A stretch of 64,000 nt of DNA from an uncultured Eubacteriales bacterium (lineage in GTDB: Bacteria > Bacillota > Clostridia > Oscillospirales > CAG-272): contig CAOKER010000002.1 in the NCBI GenBank assembly GCA_948467545.1, positions 186,001 through 250,000 on the forward strand. Direction: 5' to 3'. Made by a program: the position numbers and the translations under genes. Positions 18,012 through 28,200 of this stretch are shown here, piece after piece (within the stretch, counting starts at the first letter, position 1; each line of letters begins with the position of its first letter). A model generated the notes under the pieces. It was given only the letters and a program-made list of their open reading frames with translations. It was not told the DNA's origin and searched no databases.

Positions 18012-19142
18012 ATGGACTCGCCGATTAATGAAATAAAGCGAATACGAAATGACCTGGAAAGTGTTTTATGTCCAAGTAAATTTTTAAACCGCTATATGCT
18101 TGAAATAGATAATAAAGATTTAACTACAACTTGCTATGTTTTCAGTGTGCCGATATTCAATGTGTCCGACGGGAAACTTGTAAATTTGAATTTCAGTCAG
18201 GAAAACGGATGTCTGCATCATACCGGAAGCAACGCCGAGATTACGGTACGGAACAACGTTGTCTGTTTAAAAAACAACTGCGGTATTGTGCATGTTGAAA
18301 TTTCAAAAAACGAGGATGAAACTGCACTTATCGGCGGTACCATGGTGAGTATGGCGCCAACTCTTAACGGAGTTAAAATTAAAAAAAATTTGCAGAGAGA
18401 AAAATATATTAAATTAAATGTTGATATAAACGAGACGCCGTATGGTGTTAAATACAATGAAAAGTATTTTTCTTTTATGTCCGGTGATATAACGCCGATT
18501 TTTACAGTTTCGGTTATTGGGGATCGACATATCGAGGACTTTACTCCCGGTGCTGCGGTGCTTAATACAAAGGCTGTTGACGAGCGGCATTATGAAATAT
18601 ATATAGCATGTTCGGATAAGTTAGAAACGGTGGAAGTTGAATGCAATATGTACGAACAGAAGCTTATGCTCGATACAACGGTTGAGAACAGAAGACCGGA
18701 TGAAAATAATCTTTACGGCGCGTCGGCTCTTATAGGCAGCGGAGAGGAATACGGAGAGCAATGGCTGTTTTCAAAAATAGATTACGGTATCATAAGAGAC
18801 ATATTGCTGAAGAGAATAAAATCTGTTCGTTTACTGATTCCGAGGCTTAATAAAAAGGTCACTACGGTTACTGCCTATAACTTGATGAGAAGATTTTGCA
18901 GCGTGGGAACTACATGGAATAATAATGACAGCAGATCGACCGGCGCGTCAAAGGTTATATTTACCGACGATTATTATATTGCAGACATAACCGGATTTGC
19001 TGTTGACAGTGAAACACAGAATTTTGTAGAATTATTAGGCTTTGTTTTAAAGCCGAAATCCGGTGAAAACAGCTACTCCCTGATTTCAACGGGAGATTGC
19101 TATGATCAGCCTCAGATTCTTGAAATTACCTATTTTAACTGA
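18012..19142 (+). CDS. Uncharacterised protein with DNRLRE-like domain
   Basis: 376 residues with a very strong AGGAGG before the ATG. No signal peptide or membrane segment. From about residue 250 the pattern QWLFSKID followed by a strand, AYNLMRRF and TTWNNND resembles the DNRLRE domain, found in secreted wall-associated, Rhs-like and phage-like proteins, whose late motif is W.E..VTWNN. The N-terminal 230 residues are beta-rich and unrecognised. It follows the InlB-repeat peptidase by 80 bp in the same direction, so both may act together at the surface or in a released particle. The domain call is tentative. Confidence 0.6.
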   Translation: MDSPINEIKRIRNDLESVLCPSKFLNRYMLEIDNKDLTTTCYVFSVPIFNVSDGKLVNLNFSQENGCLHHTGSNAEITVRNNVVCLKNNCGIVHVEISKNEDETALIGGTMVSMAPTLNGVKIKKNLQREKYIKLNVDINETPYGVKYNEKYFSFMSGDITPIFTVSVIGDRHIEDFTPGAAVLNTKAVDERHYEIYIACSDKLETVEVECNMYEQKLMLDTTVENRRPDENNLYGASALIGSGEEYGEQWLFSKIDYGIIRDILLKRIKSVRLLIPRLNKKVTTVTAYNLMRRFCSVGTTWNNNDSRSTGASKVIFTDDYYIADITGFAVDSETQNFVELLGFVLKPKSGENSYSLISTGDCYDQPQILEITYFN

Positions 19143-19203
19143 GTATTATATAACCAATGCAGATGTCCCTCGTCTCTTATAGGATGCGGGGAATATTTCA
19201 GAT

Positions 19204-19238
19204 TAAAAAAGCCGCGCGTTAAGCGCGGCTGAATTTTT
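19204..19238. terminator. Bidirectional terminator
   Basis: The perfect stem AGCCGCGC / GCGCGGCT with a 5-base loop has A6 on one side and GAATTTTT on the other. It can end the DNRLRE-like gene and typA. Confidence 0.85.
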
Positions 19239-19264
19239 GAAGTGAGAAGCGGTATGCCGTCAGG

Positions 19265-19490
19265 CGGCGATTCGATAACGGATCAGCGGGTAAGCAGATG
19301 AGCATAGAGCATATGAGTGGTTGAGCAAGTGAACAGATGAACATAGAACCAAATGAGCAGATTAGCGGATGGGCAAGTGAATCGATGAGCATAAAGCCAA
19401 ATGAGCAGATTAGCGGATGGGCAAATGAACCGATGAGCAGATTAACAAGTGAGCAGATTGACCGGTAAGCAGATTGGCATGTGAGTGGGT
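19265..19490. repeat. Degenerate tandem repeat downstream of typA
   Basis: This gap is built of variants of GAGCAGAT and GCGGATGG words of 8-12 bp. Inside it, a 48-bp unit occurs twice almost unchanged (around 19338-19433, period 48). Nothing codes here. It lies between typA and its terminator. Confidence 0.8.
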
Positions 19491-19557
19491 GCGCGGAGCG
19501 CGGAATTGCAACGCTGCTGAAAAAGCCGGTTATATAATATTATACAATATTTGTTAT

Positions 19558-21396
19558 TTACTTTTGCTGCTTGTTCTTCTTGCTTTGAGCTTTAAGACGA
19601 AGCTCGGTGTTTAGAATTCTCTTGCGGAGGCGTATGCTTTTCGGTGTTACCTCGATAAGCTCATCATCCGAGATAAATTCAATTGCCTCTTCAAGGCTGA
19701 ATACAACCGGTGTAACAAGCGTGAGAGCTTCATCTGCGCCCGACGAACGTACGGCCGTAAGATGTTTCTTTTTGCACGGGTTTACGGCGATGTCTCCGGT
19801 TTTAGGACTTTCACCTACAATCATTCCTTCGTAAACAGGAGTTGCGGGACCGATGAACATATTTCCACGCTCCTGAGTGTTATACAGACCGTAAGAGGTT
19901 GTTTCACCGTCCTCGGAAGCAACAAGAGATCCGGTCCAGCGAAGCGTGATGTCGCCTTTATACGGCTGATAACCGTCAAACACAGAGTTAATTATACCTT
20001 CACCGCGCGTCGCGGTCATAAACATACTTCTGTAGCCGAACAGGCAGCGTGCCGGAATGGAGTATTCAATTGACATTCTTGTTCCCGTCAAATTCGGCTC
20101 CATTTTGATAAGCTCGCCTTTGCGCCTGCCGAGCTCTTCAACAACACTGCCTACATAATCTGACGGAACATCAATAAAGACAAGCTCCATCGGTTCGTTT
20201 TTTATGCCGTCTATTTCTTTGTACAGAACGCGCGGGGTTGAACAGCAAAGCTCATAGCCCTCCCGGCGCATTGTTTCTATGAGAATTGATAAATGCATTT
20301 CACCGCGTCCGGAAACATTGAACGAATCGGTTGTCTCGCCGTCCTTAACGCGCAGGGAAACATCTTTGAGGAGTTCTTTATACAGCCTCTCTCGAAGCTG
20401 TCTGGAGGTGACATACTTTCCTTCACGGCCCGCAAACGGACTGTCATTGACGGAGAATGTCATCTCCATTGTGGGTTCGCTGACTTTTACGAATTCAAGA
20501 GGTTCCGGATTATCTGCAGAGGTTACGGTATCTCCTATTGTGATATTCTCGGCTCCGGAAAAGCATACGATATCTCCGATTTTTGCTTCCGTTACAGGAA
20601 TTCTCTGCAGTCCGTCTATTTGGTAAATTGAGACTATTTTTATTCGCTTGGGTGCGTCGGTTGAATGATAATTGCAGATCATAGCGTCCTGATTTTGCTT
20701 TATCTGACCGCGTTCTATACGCCCGATTCCGATTCTGCCTACATATTCGTTATAATCAATTGACGAAACAAGCAGCTGCAGAGCTCCGTTTTCGTCGCCC
20801 TCCGGAGCCGGAATATAATCGAGAATAGTATCGAAAAGCGGTTTGAGGTCGGTTCCCTTTTCAAGCGGCGAAAGCGACGCCGTTCCGTCACGCCCGGAGC
20901 AAAACAGCATCGGGGAGTCAAGCTGCTCGTCTGTCGCGTTGAGATCCATAAGGAGCTCAAGCACTTCGTCGACAACCTCGTCAAGCCTTGCGTCCGGTTT
21001 ATCTATTTTATTTATTACTACAATTACGCGGTGATTGAGTTCAAGTGCTTTTTGAAGCACAAATCGCGTCTGCGGCATCGGCCCTTCCGCGGCGTCGACA
21101 AGCAGAAGAACACCGTTCACCATTTTGAGAATACGTTCAACCTCGCCGCCGAAATCTGCGTGGCCGGGAGTATCAACTATGTTTATTTTTACATCGTTAT
21201 AGTGTACGGCGGTGTTTTTGGCAAGGATCGTAATTCCGCGTTCACGTTCCAAATCGTTTGAATCCATTACCCGCTCTGCGGTGGCCTGATTTTCACGGTA
21301 GATTCCGCCCTGTTTGAGCATTTCATCCACAAGCGTTGTTTTGCCGTGGTCAACGTGTGCTATTATTGCGATATTCCTTAAATCATCTCTGCGCAA
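19558..21396 (-). CDS. typA: Translational GTPase TypA/BipA
   Basis: 612 residues, the usual length. The EF-G-like GTPase domain (1-200) has G1 [10 protein letters not shown]2 in the RGITI loop, G3 DTPGHADF and G4 NKIDKPDAR. Domains II and III and the TypA-specific C-terminal domain with the [12 protein letters not shown] and [16 protein letters not shown] regions follow. It binds ribosomes, helps 50S assembly, and matters under cold and other stress. The start codon is TTG, with AGAGGG 9 bases upstream. Confidence 0.97.
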   Translation of the reverse strand: MRRDDLRNIAIIAHVDHGKTTLVDEMLKQGGIYRENQATAERVMDSNDLERERGITILAKNTAVHYNDVKINIVDTPGHADFGGEVERILKMVNGVLLLVDAAEGPMPQTRFVLQKALELNHRVIVVINKIDKPDARLDEVVDEVLELLMDLNATDEQLDSPMLFCSGRDGTASLSPLEKGTDLKPLFDTILDYIPAPEGDENGALQLLVSSIDYNEYVGRIGIGRIERGQIKQNQDAMICNYHSTDAPKRIKIVSIYQIDGLQRIPVTEAKIGDIVCFSGAENITIGDTVTSADNPEPLEFVKVSEPTMEMTFSVNDSPFAGREGKYVTSRQLRERLYKELLKDVSLRVKDGETTDSFNVSGRGEMHLSILIETMRREGYELCCSTPRVLYKEIDGIKNEPMELVFIDVPSDYVGSVVEELGRRKGELIKMEPNLTGTRMSIEYSIPARCLFGYRSMFMTATRGEGIINSVFDGYQPYKGDITLRWTGSLVASEDGETTSYGLYNTQERGNMFIGPATPVYEGMIVGESPKTGDIAVNPCKKKHLTAVRSSGADEALTLVTPVVFSLEEAIEFISDDELIEVTPKSIRLRKRILNTELRLKAQSKKNKQQK

Positions 21397-21463
21397 TTTA
21401 AATCCCTCTTTTTACGTCTGTTATTAATATTTTTCCGATGCTTAATCTAAAAACATACAGATT

Positions 21464-21492
21464 AGTATACCATATTTTTGTTTTTTAGTCAA
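21464..21492 (-). promoter_or_regulatory. typA promoter (sigma-A)
   Basis: On the minus strand TTGACT, 17 bp ending in TGG, TATACT. Confidence 0.85.
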
Positions 21493-21548
21493 GATTATTT
21501 ATATAATCAATCATAATATATGCGTCATGTTTTCATATCCTTTTATCA

Positions 21549-21577
21549 TTGACAGAACGGTAAAATTTGAATATAAT
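21549..21577 (+). promoter_or_regulatory. Aspartate kinase promoter (sigma-A)
   Basis: TTGACA, 17 bp, TATAAT: full consensus, 62 bp before the start codon. It is divergent from the typA promoter. Confidence 0.93.
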
Positions 21578-21638
21578 ATTATGGAAGGTCAAAATTTGAC
21601 AAGATATGTATTATACTGAAAAGAGGAGATTTTTCCTA

Positions 21639-22964
21639 ATGCACAAGAATATTAAAACGGCAAAGTTCGGGGGAAGCTCACTTGCAAGCGCCGAACAGTT
21701 TGAAAAAGTAACAGAGATAATCAAAGCAGATTCGGACAGAAGATATGTTGTTGCTTCCGCGCCGGGAAAACGTAATTCGGACGATTTTAAAATAACCGAT
21801 AAATTATATGAATGTTACGAACTTGCGGCAAAGGGAGATAATATAGATAAAATATTTGCTCAGCTTGAGGAGAGATACCGCGCTATTGTGTCCGGTCTCG
21901 GTGTAAACTTCGCTCTTGATGACGAATTCAAAAAAATCAAGATGTCGGTAATCCACAATGCGGGACGTGATTATACGGCAAGCCGCGGAGAATACCTCAA
22001 TGCAAAAATCCTTGCTAAATATCTTGATTTTGAATTCATCGACGCAAAAGAAATCATTTTCTTCAACGAAAACGGTCAGCTCGACTGTGATAAAACCTAT
22101 TCGGTGATGGGCGAAAGACTCAAGCATGTGTCGCACGCGGTAATTCCGGGTTTTTACGGATCTATGCCCAATGATACTATCCGTACATTTTCACGCGGCG
22201 GTTCTGATATAACCGGTGCTATAGTCGCGCGCTCAACAAATTCTGTAATATATGAAAACTGGACGGATGTTTCGGGTGTTTTGATGGCGGACCCGCGTAT
22301 CGTTGACAATCCGGATGTAATTGATGTAATCACATATAATGAATTGCGTGAGCTTTCATATATGGGTGCTACCGTGCTTCACGAGGACGCGGTTTTCCCG
22401 GTGAGACTGATGGGAATTCCGATTAATATAAGGAATACAAACAGTCCTCAGGACAACGGAACGATGATTGTCGCTTCGTGTCATGATTCGGAGCGCGATA
22501 ATATTATAACAGGTATAGCAGGTAAAAAAGGATTTTGTTCGATTACGATAGAAAAGGATATGATGAATTCCGAGGTTGGCTTTGCCCGCAAGGTACTTGC
22601 AGCGCTTGAACATGAAAATATTTCATTTGAGCATCTTCCGTCCGGAATAGATACTCTCAGTATCATCTTGTCTGAAAAGGCGATCGAAGGAAAGCACGAC
22701 AGCATTCTTCGCAGCCTCTGCGACGCCGTTAATCCGGACAGCGTTTTTATAGAGGATGAAATAGCGCTTATTGCCGTTGTGGGACGCGGAATGAGAAGTG
22801 CGAAGGGTACCGCGGCCCGTACAATCGGCGCAATTGCAAAAGCTGATATAAATATTGTCATGATTGATCAGGGCTCCAGTGAGCTTAATATTATTCTTGG
22901 AGTTAAAGAGAATGACCTTGAGGCGGCAATAGAAGCGATATATAACGAATTCAGACATAAATAA
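21639..22964 (+). CDS. Aspartate kinase
   Basis: 441 residues from the ATG preceded by GAGGAG; an upstream in-frame ATG at 21606 lacks a binding site. It phosphorylates aspartate, the first step towards lysine, threonine, methionine and diaminopimelate. The kinase domain begins with KFGGSSLASAEQF and carries RGGSDITGA and the ENWTDVSGVLMADPRIV substrate region. Two ACT domains (about 300-441, KGFCSITIEKDMMNSEVGF and IALIAVVGRGMRSAKGTAAR) form the allosteric part. Monofunctional, with its own consensus promoter. The feedback amino acid cannot be read from the sequence. Confidence 0.95.
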   Translation: MHKNIKTAKFGGSSLASAEQFEKVTEIIKADSDRRYVVASAPGKRNSDDFKITDKLYECYELAAKGDNIDKIFAQLEERYRAIVSGLGVNFALDDEFKKIKMSVIHNAGRDYTASRGEYLNAKILAKYLDFEFIDAKEIIFFNENGQLDCDKTYSVMGERLKHVSHAVIPGFYGSMPNDTIRTFSRGGSDITGAIVARSTNSVIYENWTDVSGVLMADPRIVDNPDVIDVITYNELRELSYMGATVLHEDAVFPVRLMGIPINIRNTNSPQDNGTMIVASCHDSERDNIITGIAGKKGFCSITIEKDMMNSEVGFARKVLAALEHENISFEHLPSGIDTLSIILSEKAIEGKHDSILRSLCDAVNPDSVFIEDEIALIAVVGRGMRSAKGTAARTIGAIAKADINIVMIDQGSSELNIILGVKENDLEAAIEAIYNEFRHK

Positions 22965-22982
22965 TTCAGATAGATTTAAAAT

Positions 22983-23160
22983 AGCACCTGAAAGCAGGAT
23001 GACGCTTGTCTCCCCGTCATTTCCGTCGCCTAATGCGGTGCTTTGCACATTAATGAAAAACACATCGGACAAAAGCCTTTTGTTCTTTAGCTGTCAGACA
23101 ACGCACTGTCATGGCTGACCGTATAAGGAACATATTGCTTTAGCCGATGTGTTTTATTCT
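22983..23160. other. Structured intergenic region, possible RNA or shared terminator
   Basis: Two structured blocks lie between convergent genes. Block one (about 22986-23046) is closed by AGCACC/GGTGCT and encloses a CCTG-AAAG-CAGG hairpin and an ATGACG/CGTCAT hairpin. Block two (about 23053-23155) is closed by the perfect 12-bp pair AAAACACATCGG / CCGATGTGTTTT around some 75 bases. T runs follow on both strands, so at least the outer stem could end both flanking transcripts. No known RNA family was recognised. Confidence 0.35.
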
Positions 23161-23214
23161 ATTGCAGCGAATTAAAATCACAAAAATCAGAGGGGGATAG
23201 AGGGAGATAAGGGG

Positions 23215-23375
23215 AGACAGCGGGTGACAGGAGTGATAAGAGGGGCAGAAGGTGACGAGGAGTGATAAGGGAGACAGAAGGTGACGAGGAGTGATAAGGG
23301 GGCAGAAGGTGACGAGGAGTGATAAGGGGGACAGAAGGTGACAAGGAGTGACAAGAGTTAACAAGAGATAACAAG
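23215..23375. repeat. 29-bp tandem repeat downstream of fhs
   Basis: Five copies, period 28-29 bp, of a purine-rich unit containing GGTGACGAGGAGTGATAAGG. Marker GTGATAAG occurs at 23233, 23262, 23291 and 23319, with GTGACAAG at 23348. The edges decay into shorter related words. Long frames through it on the minus strand are repeat artefacts. Confidence 0.9.
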
Positions 23376-23455
23376 GGTGACAGGGGAAACAGGTAGAGAC
23401 AGCGGGTGACGGCGGGGATTTATACTATAAGTATTATTTATTGGTTTTCGGTCAT

Positions 23456-25132
23456 TTAAAAAAGACCGGTAATTCTGCCGTTGTCGTCAACATCGATTCG
23501 TTCCGCCGCGGGAGATTTAGGAAGTCCCGGCATAGTGAGAATATCTCCTGTAAGAACCACGATAAAACCTGCACCGGCAGATACCTTAACGGCTTTTACG
23601 GATATTTTAAAACCATTCGGTGCTCCGAGCTTTGCAGGATCATCGGAAAAGCTGTACTGTGTTTTCGCGATACAAACCGGAAGCTTGTCAAATCCGAGCG
23701 CGGATAGCTGCTCTATTTGTTTTTTTGCCGCGGGAGTGACAATAATACCGTCTCCGCCGTAAATCTTTTTTACAACAGCTTCGATTTTTTCTTCAATAGA
23801 ACTGTCAAGATCATATGCAAATGAAAAATCCGAGTTATCATTATCACATAGGCTTACGACTTCACGCGCAAGCTGCTCTCCTCCTTTTCCTCCCTCCGCC
23901 CAGACGGTTGAAAGCACCGCGTTGACGCCGAGCTTGCGGCATTTTTCAATAATAAAGTCAATTTCCCTGTCGGTATCCGTCGGATGACGGTTGACTGCCA
24001 CAACACATGGAAGCTTATATACATTCTTGATATTGGATACATGCCGCAGGAGATTCGGAATTCCTTTTTCAAGGGAGGTTATGTCTTCGGAGGAAAGCTC
24101 GCTCTTTGCAAGTCCGCCGTGCATTTTCAGCGCCCTTACGGTGGCCACGATAACGGCGGCGTCGGGCTTAAGACCTGCAAGGCGGCATTTTATATCGAGA
24201 AATTTTTCCGCTCCGAGATCGGCTCCGAAACCGGCTTCTGTTACCGTATAATCGCCTAATTTGAGAGCAAGCTTTGTAGCCATGACGGAATTACAGCCGT
24301 GAGCAATGTTTGCAAAAGGCCCTCCGTGCACAAAAGCCGGCGTTCCTTCAAGGGTTTGAACGAGATTTGGCTTGAGCGCGTCCTTAAGCAGCGCGGTCAT
24401 AGCGCCCACCGCTTTAAGATCTCCGGCGGTTACCGGCCGGTCGTCATAGGTATAGCCTACAACAATTTTTGAAAGTCTGTCTTTTAAATCTCTGATTGAA
24501 TCCGAGAGACAAAATACCGCCATAATTTCGCTTGCAACCGTAATGTCAAAACCGTCTTCTCTCGGTACTCCGTTAAATTTGCCGCCCAAACCGTCAACAA
24601 TGAATCGAAGCTGTCTGTCGTTCATATCCACACAGCGTCTCCAGGTTACCTTTCGTATGTCGATGTTTAGCTCATTTCCCTGCTGAATGTGATTATCAAT
24701 CATAGCGGCAAGTAAATTATTCGCGGCGCCGATTGCGTGAAAATCGCCCGTAAAGTGAAGATTGATGTCCTCCATCGGTACGACCTGCGCATATCCTCCG
24801 CCTGCCGCTCCTCCCTTAACGCCGAAAACGGGGCCGAGCGACGGCTCTCGCAGCGCAACGGTGACGTTTTTTCCGATTCGGGAGAGGCCGTCGGCCAGTC
24901 CGATTGTCGTGGTGGTTTTTCCCTCTCCCGCAGGAGTGGGAGTAATTGCGGTTACAAGGATCAATTTACCGTTTTTTCGGTCGGTTTTATTTATAAGCGA
25001 CGGATCAATTTTTGCCTTGTATCTCCCATACTGTTCAATATATTCTTTCGGAATATTTGCCTTCCCGGCAATTTCATCTATGGGCTTTAACTTGCATTCC
25101 TGAGCAATTTCTATATCGGTTTTATATGACAT
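23456..25132 (-). CDS. fhs: Formate--tetrahydrofolate ligase
   Basis: 558 residues, family size. It makes 10-formyl-THF from formate, THF and ATP. The P-loop [16 protein letters not shown] is near 63-78, followed by [24 protein letters not shown] and the [16 protein letters not shown] region. It is the last gene of the purine unit and supplies the formyl donor for PurN and AICAR formyltransferase, or the acetogenic branch. GAGG lies before the ATG. Confidence 0.98.
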   Translation of the reverse strand: MSYKTDIEIAQECKLKPIDEIAGKANIPKEYIEQYGRYKAKIDPSLINKTDRKNGKLILVTAITPTPAGEGKTTTTIGLADGLSRIGKNVTVALREPSLGPVFGVKGGAAGGGYAQVVPMEDINLHFTGDFHAIGAANNLLAAMIDNHIQQGNELNIDIRKVTWRRCVDMNDRQLRFIVDGLGGKFNGVPREDGFDITVASEIMAVFCLSDSIRDLKDRLSKIVVGYTYDDRPVTAGDLKAVGAMTALLKDALKPNLVQTLEGTPAFVHGGPFANIAHGCNSVMATKLALKLGDYTVTEAGFGADLGAEKFLDIKCRLAGLKPDAAVIVATVRALKMHGGLAKSELSSEDITSLEKGIPNLLRHVSNIKNVYKLPCVVAVNRHPTDTDREIDFIIEKCRKLGVNAVLSTVWAEGGKGGEQLAREVVSLCDNDNSDFSFAYDLDSSIEEKIEAVVKKIYGGDGIIVTPAAKKQIEQLSALGFDKLPVCIAKTQYSFSDDPAKLGAPNGFKISVKAVKVSAGAGFIVVLTGDILTMPGLPKSPAAERIDVDDNGRITGLF

Positions 25133-25260
25133 TATAACACCTCACGCCGTATAACGGCTTGTACAGATTATGAAAGCTTTCCGCCGCGGAGGGCGGTTTA
25201 TTGTTTTATAGCAGCGGCTGATTGCTTACAGTATATGTATAAACAAATAAATTAAATGAT

Positions 25261-28200
25261 TTATCTGAAATAACGTACCGCTGCTTCAAACATTCGGATA
25301 TTGTAATTTCCCGGTACGTTTTTATATAAACCGTCGCCGATTCTTTCGCTGTGTCCCATCTTTCCGAAAACTCTTCCGTCAGGAGATGTAATTCCTTCAA
25401 TCGCGTACATCGAACCGTTGGGATTAAAGTGAATATCAGATGTAGCATTATTGTCAAAATCCACATACTGCGTTGCTATCTGACCGTTTTCCGCGAGCTT
25501 TGCAATCAGTTCCTCGCTTGCGATAAAGCGTCCTTCGCCGTGTGAAATCGGAACGCTGTATACCTCTCCCACTTCCGTCATTGACAGCCACGGAGATTTA
25601 TTGGACGCAATTCTTGTGCGGACAATCCGAGACTGATGTCTTGCAATAGTATTGTACGTGAGCGTCGGGCAATTCTCGTCTGTGTCAATAATTTTGCCGT
25701 AAGGAACAAGGCCCAGCTTAATAAGCGCCTGAAAGCCGTTGCAGATACCGCAGATCAAACCGTCGCGGTTTTCCAGCAGGTCGGTAACGCCTTCCTTTAT
25801 TTCGGCATTACGGAAGAAAGCGGTAATAAATTTCCCGCTGCCGTCGGGTTCGTCTCCTCCGGAAAATCCGCCCGGAATAAAAATCATCTGTGCTGTTTTA
25901 ATTTTATCGGCAAATTTTTCGACGCTTGCGGAGATTCCGTCCGCACTGAGGTTATTAATTACTGCAATTTCCGGATCTGCTCCGGCGTCCGAGACTGCTT
26001 TTGCACTGTCATATTCACAGTTTGTTCCCGGAAACGCGGGAATCAAGATTTTCGGTTTTACCGATTTAACCGCGGGAGCGTATCTTTTTTCGGCCTTGTA
26101 GGAGAAGTTTTTCATTTCTTCTTTTTTATTTTCTATATTGCAGCTGAATACTTCCTCAAGCTTATTTTCATAATCCGAAAGGAGCTCGGAAAGCGGTATT
26201 GTTTCGGTGCCTAAGCCGATTTGACCGTCGTCCGTAATAAAGCCGAGAGTTTTTTCTTCACAGCCGTCTTTTAGCTCAAGGATGAACGAAGCATATCTGT
26301 ACCCGAAGATGTCCCGAACCGAAATGCCGTCCGAAAAATGAAATCCCAATCCGTTTCCGAACGCCATTTTCATTACCGCTTCTCCTATTCCTCCCATTCC
26401 GGGCGTATAGCATGAGACAGCCTTGCCTGAGCGGATAAGGGCGGTTACCTTTTCAAAAACGCCGAGAAGCGATTCGGTTTTCGGAAGATTGTTTTCATCA
26501 AATTCGGGTTCTATAATGACGACGCGGTTTCCTGCTTTTTTAAACTCAGGCGAAATAATATTATGTACTTTTTCTGTCGTCACCGCAAATGATACAAGAG
26601 TGGGAGGCACGTCAAGCGATTCAAAGGAACCGCTCATTGAATCCTTTCCTCCTACAGAGCCTATTCCAAGCTCCATTTGCGCCCGAAAAGCGCCGAGAAG
26701 AGCCGAAAACGGTTTTCCCCATCTTGTGCGGTCTCTTCCGGGGCGTTCGAAATACTCCTGAAAAGTAAGATATACATCTTTGAATGACGCTCCTGAGGCG
26801 ATCAGCTTGCACACAGACTCTACAACCGCAAGATATGCGCCGTGATACGGACTTTGTTCTGTTATAAAGGGATTATATCCGAATGACATTAACGAACAGT
26901 CGTCGGTGTGTTTCTTTTCGGAGGAGATTTTCTGAACCATTGCCTGTATCGGAGTAAGCTGATTTTTTCCTCCGAAAGGCATCAGAACCGTCCCTGCCCC
27001 GATTGTGGAATCAAATCGTTCGGAAAGGCCTCTCTTGGAGCAGATGTTAAGATCTGCCGCAAGCTTTTTATAATTATCATAAAATCCGCCGCAGATTTTC
27101 TTTTCTGTAAGCGCAGGCGCGGCTGCGGTGATGTCGATATGTTTTTCCGCACCGTTTGAATTTAGAAATTCGCGGCTTACATCGACGATTTTTCTGCCGT
27201 TCCAAGTCATGATGAGCCGCGCTTCGGCTTTAACCCTTGCTACCGGACAAGCCTGCAGATTTTCGGTTTCCGCCAGCTTCAGAAAAGCGTTTACATTATG
27301 AGGCTCTATAACTACGGCCATCCGTTCCTGAGATTCGCTGATTGCAAGCTCGGTGCCGTCGAGACCGTCGTATTTCCTGGGTACGGCGTTAAGATCGATT
27401 TCAAGGCCGTCCGCAAGCTCTCCTATAGCGACCGACACTCCGCCCGCACCGAAGTCATTGCAGCGTTTTATCATTCTGCAGACATCGCGGTTTCTGAAAA
27501 ATCTTTGAAGCTTTCTCTCTTCCGGTGCGTTGCCCTTCTGCACCTCCGCGCCGCAGGTTTCAAGCGACTGAACATTGTGCGATTTTGATGAGCCTGTCGC
27601 TCCGCCGCACCCGTCGCGGCCGGTACTTCCGCCGAGAAGAATTACAACATCTCCGGGAACCGGGCGTTCGCGGCGTACGTTTTCAGCCGGAGCCGCGGCG
27701 ATAACGGCACCGATCTCCATTCTTTTCGCCGCGTATCCTGGATGATAAATCTCGTCTACAATGCCTGTGGCGAGGCCGATCTGATTTCCGTATGACGAAT
27801 ATCCCGCCGCGGCGGTAGTTACGATTTTACGCTGCGGAAGTTTTCCCTTCATAGTTTCAGAGACGGGCTTTAAGGGATCTGCCGCGCCGGTTACGCGCAT
27901 CGCTCCGTAAACATATGCTCTGCCGGAGAGGGGATCGCGGATCGCGCCCCCGATACATGTCGCCGCGCCTCCGAAGGGTTCGATTTCTGTCGGGTGATTA
28001 TGCGTTTCGTTTTTAAAGAGAAGCAGCCACGGCTCTGTCTTTCCGTCCAGCTGAATATCAACCTTAACGGTGCACGCGTTAATTTCTTCCGATTCATCCA
28101 ATTTGTCGAGCCTGCCGTGAGCCTTAAGGTATTTGACTGCTATAGTAGCTATATCCATAAGGCAGATCGGTTTTGTTCTTCCGAGCTTCCGACGGACGGA

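Noticed and set aside
22983-23160. 6S RNA or lysine riboswitch
   Set aside because: The long stem encloses only about 100 bases, and the riboswitch would have to precede, not follow, the kinase gene; no family core recognised.
23140-23374. Two frames through the 29-bp repeat
   Set aside because: Low-complexity Pro/Leu/Ser repeats arising from the tandem DNA units; no start signals.
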